64,000 nt of DNA, taken from the NCBI GenBank assembly GCA_963785755.1, contig CAWAXG010000013.1, positions 1,240,001 to 1,304,000 on the forward strand, given 5' to 3'. Position 1 is the first letter of the stretch. Every line of letters begins with the position of its first letter. The DNA comes from JACCXG01 sp963785755. Lineage in GTDB: Bacteria > Acidobacteriota > Vicinamibacteria > Vicinamibacterales > 2-12-FULL-66-21. The notes below the pieces were generated by a model. That model did not search any database, had not been told where the DNA came from, and saw nothing but the letters and a program-made list of their open reading frames with translations. Shown in pieces: positions 28,437-36,875 of the stretch. The translations under genes and the position numbers were made by a program.

Positions 28437-28462
28437 GCCTGACCGGCTCACGTGGCGGGGAG

Positions 28463-29105
28463 TCAAAACACAACCAGGTGGTGCTGAATCGCATAGCGCA
28501 CCAGCTCCGTCGTCGAGTGGACGTTCAGATCCCGCATCATCTCGTACTTGATCGTCTCGACCGTGCGCGGGGAAAGGTTGAGGCTCGCGGCGATCTCCTT
28601 CATCCGGTGGCCGTTCACGATCAGGCGCAGGACCTCTTTCTGCCGCGCGGTCAGCTCGCACCCTCGAGGACCGTCGGGGGACGACATCAGCGCGAGAACG
28701 TCTCCGGTCAATGCGGCGCTGAGATAGGTGTGACCCTGGAGAACCTCGTCGATCGCGTTGACCAGCTCCTGGCCGCTCGACTGCTTCAGCACGAAACCCT
28801 TGGCGCCGAGCCGGAAGGCTTCGGCCGCCAGCCTGCGCATCCCCGTGCATCGTCAGGAAGACGACGCGGCTGTCGTCGTGATTCGCCCGCAACTGCCGCA
28901 GCCCCTCGAGCCCGCTCAGCCGGGGCATCGAAATGTCGCTGACGATGACGTCCGGGCGCAGGCGCTTCGCGGCATCGAGCAGCGAGCTGCCGTCGGTGAC
29001 CGTGCCCACGACGTCGTAGCGGTCTTTGAGGATTCGGACGATCCCGTCGATGAAGACGACGTGATCGTCGGCGAGGAGAACGGTTGCACGGCGCGTGTTC
29101 GTCAT
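28463..29105 (-). CDS. NarL/LuxR-family response regulator (one-base frameshift)
   Basis: The receiver part (29105 to about 28845) has DD at residues 13-14 and phosphoacceptor Asp57 in IVSDISMPRLSG. Beyond MHGDAQ near 28842 the sense continues one frame over as LAAEAFRLGAKGFVLK. The LuxR helix-turn-helix follows (LTARQKEVLRLIVNGHRMKE, SPRTVETIKYEMMRDL) and the stop is at 28463. Removing one G restores a normal protein of about 213 residues. The ATG overlaps the kinase stop (ATGA), so it is the cognate regulator of the sensor kinase encoded just upstream. Confidence 0.85.
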
Positions 29106-31715
29106 TCGAGTGATATCCGCCGGCCTGTCGCGGATGACCGGCTGAAGTCTGCCTGTTGTTGTGACTCGACTCCGGCCCCGTCGTCGAGGACTTCGACCGG
29201 GAGGCGGACCTCGATCCTGGTGCCGCCGCCAGGCTGTGAGTCGATGGTGGCCTCGCCCTGGGCCAGCCGGGCGCGCTCCTCGATGCTCACGAGCCCCAGT
29301 CCGCCGTTCTGGCGGGCGGTCGCCGGATCGAACCCTGCGCCGTCATCGACGACGGTCAGCACGAGGTCGCTCGCGTCCCGCTCGAGCGAGATGGTGGCGT
29401 AGCGGGCATGGCCGTGCCGCGCCACGTTCCGCAGCGCCTCCTGCGCGATGCGAAACAACGCCAGCGCCACCAGCGGGCTGGACGGCTCGACCTCGCCGTC
29501 GGCGAAGAAGCGCACCTGTAGTTGGTGCTGCCGCTCGACTTCGCCGCAGTGCGCGTGCAGGGCCGCCACCAGCCCGATGTGGTGCAGCACGGTCGGATGC
29601 AGGCCGTGCGACAGCAGGCGAAGGGTCTCGGCCACGCCGGCGGCGCGGCGCTCGAGCGAGAACAGCGTTTCCTGCGCCTCGTGGCTCTGGATGTCGCTCC
29701 CCTTTTGCCGCAGGTAGCTGATGTCGACGGTGAAGCTCGCCACCTCCTGGCAGACGCCGTCGTGCAGGTCGCGCGCGATCCGCGTGCGTTCGGCCTCCTG
29801 ACTGGCAATCAACCGTCCGGCCAGATCGCGGTTGAGGGCGAGCGCGCGCTTGGACTCCGTGACGTCGCGCACGATGCTGAGCACGCGATCGCCACCGGCG
29901 TTCACGAGCCGCGCCTCGAACTGGCGCGGCTCGTCGACCGTGAGCTCGTACTCGACGACGATCATGTCGTCGCAGACACAGGCTCGATCGAGCGCATCCA
30001 TCAACGTCTCGGCGATTGCCGGGGGCATCACGTCGCGGACCTTCCTGCCGATGAACATGCTCGGCGGCGCGAGCAGCCGCGTCGGATCCCTCGCGTGGAA
30101 GTCGACATACGTCCCGTCGCGGTGCAGCACGAACATGAGGTCGGGAATCGCCCGCAGGATTGCGCTGTTGCGTGCCTCGAGCTGGCCGAGGGCCTCCTCG
30201 GCCCGCTTTCGGGCTGTGATGTCGCGGCCGACGCCCTGAAGCTCCACGACCTGTCCGCGGGGGTCGAGGATGACGTGATTGATCCAGTGGTGCCAGCCGA
30301 TGGTTCCGTCCGGCAGGGTGACCTCATGCTCCTGTGAATCGGTGCCGCTGCGAAGACCGACGATGTGATCGAGCACGGCCTGGTGCGACGCCGGCGGAAT
30401 CAGATCGATGAATCTCGTCCCGACCAGCTCCTCGCGGGTCTTCTTCCAGAAGCGGCAGTACGCGTCGTTGACGAACGTCAGTGTCGAGTCCGGGAGGAAG
30501 CGGCAGATCAGGTCGCTCTGGGCATCGACCACGCTGCGATAGAGCTCGTCGTTGTTCCGGGATTCTTCCTCCGCGCGGCGGCGCCGGCCGCGCTGAACCA
30601 GGAGGCTGCCGATCAGGGCGAACTGCGCGGTGAAGATCAGCAGCCCGGCGAGGATATAGCTGCGGTACGTGCTGAAGAGCGACCGATCGCGGAAGAGCAC
30701 GAGGGCGGTTGCGGGAATGCGCTCCTCGGGGATACCCCAGCGCCGCAGCTGCCGCCAATCGAGCGTCGGGCGCATCGTGGCCTGGCCAAGCGGGATGGCG
30801 CGCGGGTTCTTCCCGTTCGCGACGCGAATCGCGAGGTCGGCGACGCGGGTGGCATCGGGCCTCACCTGCCAGGCGTAACCTCCAACCGAACCCGTGCCAA
30901 GCGACTCGGCGGCCAGGCTGAAGATCGGCACGGGCGACGCGGCCACGACCTGCGCCAGTCCCTCGCGCTGGTCCACACTGGTCGTCCGGTCCCACATGGT
31001 CTGTCTGAGGAAGAAGACAATCAATCGAATCCGGGACCCCTTTCAGCCGGGCGACGAGGTCGGCCATCGGCAGGTCCCGCAGGAACTCGAGGCCGATGTG
31101 CTGGTCAATCGCGTCGAATTGCCGCCTGACTTCCTCCTCGACGTGCTCCGGTCGCTGCAGCACGCCATCGACGACGAACACACGTTCGGTCGCTGGCAAC
31201 AGCTGCAACGCGAGCCCGAGCGTCTCGCGTATCGCCAACGCTCCCTGCAATCCGGTGACGTCGTCCTCGCCAGGATCGACTCTGGTCATCGGCGCCATGG
31301 CGACGATGGGGGCCTTGCCGAACACGTCGCGGTTCTGCCGGGCGAAGGTGACCGCGGCATCCGCCACGGCGATCACGACGTCGATTCGGCGCCCGGCGTA
31401 CTTCTGGCGCAGGTAGTTCGGGATCAGCCCGGACTGCGCGGCAGCCGGGAATCGATACGACTCAATCGTCTCGACGTAGATTTCGATCGGCCCGGAGCTC
31501 GCGGCGCGCAACGCCTCCTGGATCGCCGGATCGAAGGTCGATCGGAAGGCGACCTCCTGGCCGTAGTGGTGCAGCACGAGCACGCGCGTCACGGCAGACG
31601 GCGCGGCCGCGTTCAGCGCGGCGGAAGTGAGGATTGCCAGGCTCCCCAGCCAGGCAACGACGATGCGGCCACCGTCCATCCTTCGCACCGTCTCCTCGTC
31701 GCTCGTCATTCGCAT
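29102..31715 (-). CDS. Sensor histidine kinase with ABC-substrate-binding-like sensor, two PAS domains (4-nt duplication frameshift)
   Basis: From 31715: a signal helix, then a periplasmic domain like ABC-type substrate-binding proteins (RVLVLHHYGQEVAFRSTFDP, YLRQKYAGRRIDVVIAVADA). The frame breaks at a GATTGATT tandem duplication (31019-31026). One copy removed, it continues IVFFLRQTMW and WRQLRRWGIPEERIPA into one transmembrane helix (YILAGLLIFTAQFALIGSLL). Two PAS domains follow, the first with LICRFLPDSTLTFVNDAYCR, then HisKA_3 (RTRIARDLHDGVCQEVASF) and HATPase (VVDDGAGFDP). The intact protein would be about 870 residues. It is a paralogue of the kinase at 42314-44596 and couples to the adjacent regulator. 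Confidence 0.85.
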
Positions 31716-32073
31716 TCCTGAGCCTGAGCGAATACGGACCGCGACAACCCGGTTGAGCTGTGTCGACCGGGTAACAGAACAACGACCCTGTCGGCCTGGT
31801 CCGCGTCGTTTCGGGCCGCTGGCTAAGCAGACGAAACCGGGACGGCCTTACGACATACCGTAGAATCCCACGAAATGTCGTGACGCCGTTCCGGGCGGAC
31901 GTGCCCGGTCGAAACCCGTCATCACCCGTCCGCGAGGCCGATCGCGGCCGGAAAACGGCCGTTCAATCACGCGAAGTCGGGCCGGTTGAACGGCCCCATC
32001 CTGGCTGTTGGTTCGAGCCGGGATGTTGACACTCCAGACCTGACCGGCCCGCGGTGCAACTCCGGGTCCAGAA
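31716..32073. other. Non-coding region upstream of the sensor kinase
   Basis: About 360 nt of divergent intergenic DNA. Several small G/C-rich inverted words occur (for example CGGCCGGAAAACGGCCG near 31945 and GGCCGGTTGAACGGCC near 31981), which look like hairpins. No gene or clear promoter was recognised. Confidence 0.4.
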
Positions 32074-32133
32074 CTCGGGACTCGGGACTCGGGGCTCGGG
32101 GCTCGGGGCTCGGGACTGGGGACTGGGGGACTG
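32074..32133. repeat. Period-7 CGGGACT/CGGGGCT repeat, left copy
   Basis: About eight head-to-tail 7-nt units (CTCGGGA, CTCGGGG, CTGGGGA). Bases 32099-32124 form a perfect 26-bp inverted repeat with 32803-32828 on the far side of the membrane-protein gene. An ORF can be read through it, but the amino acids are pure repeat and should not be counted as protein. Confidence 0.8.
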
Positions 32134-32147
32134 ATAGGCTGAACGCC

Positions 32148-32723
32148 TTGGATGAATCGCAAGTCCTGCTGCTGGTGCGTGTGACGGCCCGGGCGTCCGC
32201 GGCCGCATTCGCGGCCGCGTTGATCCTGTTCACCATCCGGAATCGCTATCGACCGCAGAGCGCCCCACACCACATTTCCGTATTCGTCACGTTCATCCTC
32301 GTCCACACGATCCATTTCGGAACCGTCCTGTGGCTCGCCGCGTTGACCTCCGGCAGGAACATCCGGGAACGGGACGGGTGGGCCGTGGTCCTGACCGCCG
32401 CTGTGTTGTTCTACGTGGTCACGCTCGGCATCCTGCAGACCTGGCGCCGGCGCGAATCGGCCAGCCACGTGTCGCGCAGCCGCCGGCTCGCCGCCAGTGC
32501 CGGTGTCGCGCTCGTGGCCCTGGTGTTCCTCAACTCGTATGTCGCACGGATCGAACGCATGCCGGTGTACTGGCTGCCGGCAAGTGCCCTGATCCTCATC
32601 GTCGCGGGGTATCTCGCGCAGGACTACAGTGCGGATCGAGCCGCCCGCCTCCGCGCTGCGCGCTTCGGCGCGAAAGGCTGCGATCGGAGTCCCCAGTCCC
32701 GAGGGAGCTCCCGAGTCCCGTAA
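32148..32723 (+). CDS. Hypothetical multi-pass membrane protein between inverted repeats
   Basis: About 191 residues from a proposed TTG at 32148 (LDESQVLLLVRVTARASAAA); the frame is open upstream only through repeat sequence. Four or five hydrophobic segments are visible: FAAALILFTI, ISVFVTFILVHTIHFGTVLW, WAVVLTAAVLFYVVTLGILQ, AGVALVALVFLNSYV and YWLPASALILIVAGYLA. No family was recognised. The last ~12 codons (RSPQSRGSSRVP) read into the right-hand repeat, so the original C-terminus may have been replaced. Start and end are both uncertain. Confidence 0.5.
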   Translation: MDESQVLLLVRVTARASAAAFAAALILFTIRNRYRPQSAPHHISVFVTFILVHTIHFGTVLWLAALTSGRNIRERDGWAVVLTAAVLFYVVTLGILQTWRRRESASHVSRSRRLAASAGVALVALVFLNSYVARIERMPVYWLPASALILIVAGYLAQDYSADRAARLRAARFGAKGCDRSPQSRGSSRVP

Positions 32724-32830
32724 CCACCCCTGATCCCGTGATCCCCGATCCCCGATCCCGAACCATCCCAGAGTCCCAATCCCGAGTCCCGAGACCAGCC
32801 CGAGTCCCCAGTCCCGAGCCCCGAGCCCAG
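32690..32830. repeat. Period-7 AGTCCCG/GATCCCC repeat, right copy (inverted relative to the left)
   Basis: Units of AGTCCCG, AGTCCCC, GATCCCCG and AGCCCCG run from the end of the membrane-protein gene to about 50 nt before the next gene. Bases 32803-32828 are the exact reverse complement of 32099-32124. The central GATCCCCGATCCCCGATC segment matches the 15839-15910 family. Confidence 0.8.
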
Positions 32831-32881
32831 AAGTGCGCCCTCCCGGCCTCCGTTCGCGCCTTACCCCCCAGGAGGTCGATC

Positions 32882-33478
32882 ATGGTCACTCGACAGCAGC
32901 GTTCACGCGCGGGGTTGGCGGTGCTCGTCGGGCTCGGGCTGCTCGGCGGCGGGTCGGCTGCCGCGCAGGTGCGCGTCTCGACGGTTGAAGAGCTGCAACG
33001 GACCTTGAGCCCGGGCGACGTCGTCTCGGTCGTCCGGACGGAGGGAGGGGCAATCGAGGGCCGATTGCTCCGAATCGGGGCTGCCGGCCTCGAGATCCGC
33101 GGCGAGCTCGAAGAGGCTGGCCGACGACGGCGAGGCGACATTACGATCCCGTTCACCGCCCTTCAATCGCTCGAACGCCGGCGCGACTCGCCGCGCAATG
33201 GCGCGCTCATCGGGGCGGGCGCCGGCGCCGCGGTCGCTGGCGCGATGTTCGTCGGCGCGGTCGTGGTCGACCGCAACGAGATCGACGAATGGGCGCCGAT
33301 CTACATGGGATATGGGGCGGTGTTCAGCGGCATCGGCGCGCTGGTCGGCTGGGCCGTCGACTCCGGACGATCGAAACCGCCCGTCAGGTTCGATCGGCGC
33401 TCCGCTGGGGCACTCGACGTGAAGGTGGCGCCCCTGTTGTCGCGGCGCCCGGGCGTAGTCGTGACGATGTCGTTCTGA
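32882..33478 (+). CDS. Hypothetical exported protein
   Basis: A 198-residue protein; the ATG at 32882 follows a perfect AGGAGG with ideal spacing, so upstream extension through the repeats is rejected. It has a cleavable signal peptide (LAVLVGLGLLGGGSAAAQ). A small beta-rich domain follows (VSTVEELQRTLSPGDVVSVV, GGAIEGRLLRIGAAGLEIRG) that resembles an SH3/LSm-like barrel. Then comes a glycine-rich hydrophobic hairpin (GALIGAGAGAAVAGAMFVGA, YGAVFSGIGALVGWAVDSG) that could insert in a membrane. The function is unknown. It ends 13 nt before the convergent hybrid kinase. Confidence 0.65.
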   Translation: MVTRQQRSRAGLAVLVGLGLLGGGSAAAQVRVSTVEELQRTLSPGDVVSVVRTEGGAIEGRLLRIGAAGLEIRGELEEAGRRRRGDITIPFTALQSLERRRDSPRNGALIGAGAGAAVAGAMFVGAVVVDRNEIDEWAPIYMGYGAVFSGIGALVGWAVDSGRSKPPVRFDRRSAGALDVKVAPLLSRRPGVVVTMSF

Positions 33479-33491
33479 GAAGCGGTGCCGC

Positions 33492-35975
33492 CTACTTCTC
33501 TTTCCGCGTGCGTCGCACGAGCGTCGCGACCGAGGCGACCAGTTCTCCAGGATCGACGGGCTTGGCGAGATGCATCTCGAAACCCCGCTGCAGGGCCTTG
33601 GTGCGATCGTCCGATCGCGCGAACGCCGTCAGCGCTGCGGCTGGAACGTCGCGAATATCCGGATCCGACGAGGCCCGGACACGCGCGATGAACTCGAACC
33701 CGTCCATGGCCGGCATGCCGAGATCCACGACGAGCACGTGCGGCCGGGCCACTTCGATCTGCTCAAGGGCCACCACCGCCGACGGAATCGTGACGACCTC
33801 GGCCCCCGCGGTTTCGAGCACGACACGGAGGAGACCGAGCGAATCCTCTTCGTCGTCGACGGCCATGACGCGCACGCCGGTGAGGTCTCCCAGGACGGTC
33901 AAGGGGGCGATCTTCTCGGTCCGCGGATGTTCGCGCGTCTCCCGGCCACCCTCCGCGTGCACGATCATCAGCGGCAGCCTGACCCGGAACGTCGACCCCC
34001 GGTTCTCCCCTTCACTCGCGACGTGCACGGAGCCGCCGTGCATCTCGACGATGTGCCGGACGATCGACAGACCGAGACCGAGCCCGCCGGTCTTTCGCGT
34101 CGTCCCGGCGTCGGCCTGACGGAACCGATCGAAGACATAGGGCAGGAAGTCGGGGCGGATGCCGATCCCGGTATCGCTGACGACAATGTCGATGTGCGAA
34201 TTCACCCGTTCGACCCGAATCTGCACCCTGCCCTGCTTGGGCGTGAATTTCACCGCGTTGGACGCCAGGTTCCAGACGACCTGCTGCAGGCGGTCCGGAT
34301 CGCCGGAGACGGGACCGACACGAGGATCGACGATCGTCTGCAGCCGCACGCCCTTCGCGTCGGCCGCCGGCTGCACGGTGGCGACGGCGTTGTGCACGAC
34401 GAGCGGCACCTCCACCGGCTGCACGTCCAGACGGATCTTTCCCGACACGATCCGGGAGACGTCCAGGACGTCTTCGACGATCTGCGTCAACGCCGTGGCA
34501 TTGCGTTCGAGCGTCTCGAGCCCACGCTCGGCCCGCTCGCCGTTGAGGACCCGGCCGCGCAACAGCCGGGCGTAGCCGACGATCGCGTTGAGCGGTGTGC
34601 GCAGCTCGTGCGACAGCACGGCCAGGAACTCGTCCTTCAACCGATCGGCTTCGCGGGCTTCGACGTACAGCCGGGCATTCTCGAGCGCCACCGAGGCCCA
34701 CGCGGCGATCCCCTCGGCCAGCTGCTCGTGCTGCTCGGTGAACACGCCGGCCTGCGGGTGACCGAAGAACAGGCCGCCGAGCACGTCGCCCGACGGGGTC
34801 TTCACGGGGACGGCGAGATAACTGCGAACCGGGAGGTGCCCCGCGGGCATCCCGTGATACGGCGCGTTCTGACCGAAGCGCGGATCCCGGGTCACGTCAT
34901 CCAGCCGGACGACGCCTTCACCGTGAAACGTGGGGGCAAAGATGGCGGTCGCGCGCGGCTGCGGAAACTTCGCGAAGGCCTCCATCGGCGCGCCCGACAG
35001 CGTGTACAGCATGTAGGCGTCGCCGGACTGGCGGTCGACCACGTTGTAGAAGAACGCGCCGAACGCCGCGTCGGTCAACTCGGTCGCGAGGTCAGTGACT
35101 TTCTGGACGATGGCGCTCCGATCGAGGGAGGCCGAGACCATCGCGCCGACCTCGTTCAGCTTCGCCGTGATCCGCGCCTGTTCCCGCGCCGCCGCGAGCA
35201 GTTGCGCACGCTCCGTGACGTCCCGCGCGGTCTTCGACGCGCCGACGATGACGCCGCTGTCGTCGATAATGGGCGAGACAGTCAACGAGATCAGCACTTC
35301 TGTGCCGTCCTTCCGCCGCCGCCGGGTTTCGTAGTGATCCACCATCCCGCCGGCCTTGATCTGCGCGACCACCTTGTCCTCTTCGTCCTGCAGCTCCGGC
35401 GGAATGATCATCCGGATGGATTTGCCGATCGCCTCCGCCGCCGTATAGCCGAACATCCGTTCCGCCGCGAGATTCCAGGTGGTGATGATGCTGTCCAGAT
35501 TCTTCGTGATGATCGCGTCGTCGGACGACTCGATGACCGCCGCGAGGCGTCGCAGCGCCAGGTCCGCCTCCTTGCGGTCGCTTATGTCCCGCGCGATCTT
35601 CGACGCGCCGACGACGGCGCCGTGCTCGTCGTAGATGGGCGAGACCGTCAGCGAGATCGGAATCAGGACGCCATCCTTCCGCTGGCGCATCGTCTCGTAG
35701 TGACGAACCGCCTCGCCGGCGCGAATCCGCGACAGGACGAAGTCTTCCTCATCCTGGCGATCCGCGGGAATGATCATGCGAATCGAACGGCCGATCGCTT
35801 CGGCCGCCGTGTAGCCGAACATCCGCTCCGCGGCCGAGTTCCAGGAAAGGATGGTGCTCTCGAGATCTTTACTGACGATGGCGTCGTCGGAGGAGTCGAC
35901 GATTTTGGCGAGATGACGAATGGTGAGATCCGGTATCGACTGTGGCATGCCCATGACCAGGTCGTCGCTCCTCAC
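33492..35975 (-). CDS. Hybrid histidine kinase: PAS-PAS-GAF-HisKA-HATPase-REC
   Basis: An intact 827-residue soluble sensor. Two PAS domains (about 20-140 and 145-265) are near-identical in their cores (AERMFGYTAAEAIGRSIRMI and AERMFGYTAAEAIGKSIRMI), indicating internal duplication. A GAF domain follows (about 280-440, GLFFGHPQAGVF), then HisKA (LAVLSHELRTPLNAIVGYAR), HATPase (NLASNAVKFTP, VVSDTGIGI, GLGLGLSIVRHIVEMHGG) and a C-terminal receiver (VVDLGMPAMDGFEF, MHLAKPVDPGEL). There is no transmembrane segment, so it senses cytoplasmic signals. The kinase-receiver half is closely related to the last module of the 1280-residue kinase at 52685-56527. Confidence 0.93.
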   Translation of the reverse strand: MRSDDLVMGMPQSIPDLTIRHLAKIVDSSDDAIVSKDLESTILSWNSAAERMFGYTAAEAIGRSIRMIIPADRQDEEDFVLSRIRAGEAVRHYETMRQRKDGVLIPISLTVSPIYDEHGAVVGASKIARDISDRKEADLALRRLAAVIESSDDAIITKNLDSIITTWNLAAERMFGYTAAEAIGKSIRMIIPPELQDEEDKVVAQIKAGGMVDHYETRRRRKDGTEVLISLTVSPIIDDSGVIVGASKTARDVTERAQLLAAAREQARITAKLNEVGAMVSASLDRSAIVQKVTDLATELTDAAFGAFFYNVVDRQSGDAYMLYTLSGAPMEAFAKFPQPRATAIFAPTFHGEGVVRLDDVTRDPRFGQNAPYHGMPAGHLPVRSYLAVPVKTPSGDVLGGLFFGHPQAGVFTEQHEQLAEGIAAWASVALENARLYVEAREADRLKDEFLAVLSHELRTPLNAIVGYARLLRGRVLNGERAERGLETLERNATALTQIVEDVLDVSRIVSGKIRLDVQPVEVPLVVHNAVATVQPAADAKGVRLQTIVDPRVGPVSGDPDRLQQVVWNLASNAVKFTPKQGRVQIRVERVNSHIDIVVSDTGIGIRPDFLPYVFDRFRQADAGTTRKTGGLGLGLSIVRHIVEMHGGSVHVASEGENRGSTFRVRLPLMIVHAEGGRETREHPRTEKIAPLTVLGDLTGVRVMAVDDEEDSLGLLRVVLETAGAEVVTIPSAVVALEQIEVARPHVLVVDLGMPAMDGFEFIARVRASSDPDIRDVPAAALTAFARSDDRTKALQRGFEMHLAKPVDPGELVASVATLVRRTRKEK

Positions 35976-36122
35976 GAATCGCCGCGACCTGGAGCGACCG
36001 GTTCGCGGGGATCCGTACGGGTGGCGCGGGAGCTCATCCGCGCTTCACGGCTCCTCTTTTTCAACTGTACCACGCGATTTGAGTCGTTTTGGGCGTCGTT
36101 CCCGCCTTTACAGGCGGAGGCC

Positions 36123-36215
36123 GGACCGCCTCCGCCAAGGCTACGGCGAGTCTCGCCGACCAGCCTCCGCTAAAGCTACGGCGGTCCGCCGGAGCCTTGG
36201 CGAAGGCGGAAGCGC
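36123..36215. repeat. GCCTCCGC...GCTACGGCG repeat block
   Basis: Two direct 21-nt copies (36128-36148 and 36163-36183), beginning GCCTCCGC and ending GCTACGGCG, are followed by inverted counterparts (GGAGCCTTGGCGAAGGCGG). A third copy, differing at a few positions, lies at 46219-46239. This is a palindromic, REP-like intergenic element. Confidence 0.75.
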
Positions 36216-36241
36216 TTCGCGCGAAGGCGGAAGCCACTCGT

Positions 36242-36352
36242 CAAGTGGCAAGGGGCAAGTACAACGGAAGGAACAACGAGATCGTCGCCGCTCTTTACGT
36301 TGTAGTCGATGCTCTTTCCGTTGTACTTGTTACTCGTACTTGTTACTTGTTA
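36242..36352. repeat. AAGTACAACGGAA inverted repeat
   Basis: A perfect 13-bp inverted pair lies at 36257-36269 and 36316-36328, flanked by repeated AAGT/ACTT words (CAAGTGGCAAGGGGCAAGT on the left, ACTTGTTACTTGTTA on the right). It shares words with 20189-20290 and 62576-62646. Confidence 0.7.
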
Positions 36353-36519
36353 ATACCTCGTCTTGACGTATTGGAACGCTACGTCTGACGCAGGCGGTGT
36401 GTCAGCAGCTACTCACGGCTATCGTCGCGCATTCGAAAAAGCCGCTGGAGCGTCAGGGCCGACCCTCTCGGTGCCAGCCCGCGGAATCGTTTGTGCACGC
36501 GGCTCATCGGGAGGATTTG

Positions 36520-36753
36520 ATGGACGACTCACCGCGGGAGAACGACGCGACCGACGACACGCGGAAGCCGATCGACGGCCGCTCGCCATCGGTCGATACC
36601 GGTTCCACCGGCAACGGCAACGGCTTTCACGGCGCCGACCGGATCGCGCGGCGCGCGTATCGACGGTTTGAAGACCGCGGCTGGGAGCATGGCCACGATC
36701 TGGACGACTGGCTCGAGGCCGAGCGCGAGATATTCAGCGGAGAAGAACAATAG
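36520..36753 (+). CDS. DUF2934 family small protein
   Basis: A 77-residue acidic protein; ATG at 36520 with GAGG 5 nt upstream. The C-terminal half matches DUF2934: ADRIARRAYRRFEDRGWEHG followed by HDLDDWLEAEREIFSGEE. DUF2934 proteins are short, soluble and of unknown role, common in soil acidobacteria and rhizobia. The gene lies 122 nt upstream of a soluble kinase on the same strand. Confidence 0.85.
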   Translation: MDDSPRENDATDDTRKPIDGRSPSVDTGSTGNGNGFHGADRIARRAYRRFEDRGWEHGHDLDDWLEAEREIFSGEEQ

Positions 36754-36875
36754 CTGGCTGAGGCGGCCTCCCCTCCGTCGTCCGATTTGCGGCATCAGTG
36801 CGAATACCCAGGACGAGACCCGCCGGGCTCAGGGTAAAATCAGGCATTCTGAAAACCTAGCCCCCTGGGGTACCA

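Larger units (their letters stand above)
35976..36519. other. Long intergenic region with two repeat blocks
   Basis: A 544-nt gap between the hybrid kinase and the DUF2934 gene. It holds the GCTACGGCG-type repeats (36123-36215) and the AAGTACAACGG hairpin (36242-36352), described separately. The remaining sequence shows no coding character or recognisable RNA. Confidence 0.6.

Noticed and set aside
31990..32040. tRNA-like T-arm (GGTTCGAGCC)
   Set aside because: No matching anticodon, D or acceptor stems could be folded around it.
32060..32830. CRISPR array
   Set aside because: The repeats are 7 nt units without unique spacers and occur in inverted orientation around a gene; no cas genes.
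32330..32881. Upstream extension of the exported-protein gene to 32330
   Set aside because: It would run antiphase through the membrane-protein gene and the repeat array; ATG 32882 has a perfect AGGAGG and a signal peptide right after it.
33570..36173. 867-codon plus-strand ORF opposite the hybrid kinase
   Set aside because: It is the antisense of a clear PAS-kinase-receiver gene; its protein is His/Arg/Asp-rich with no domain, a usual artefact of third-position G/C bias.
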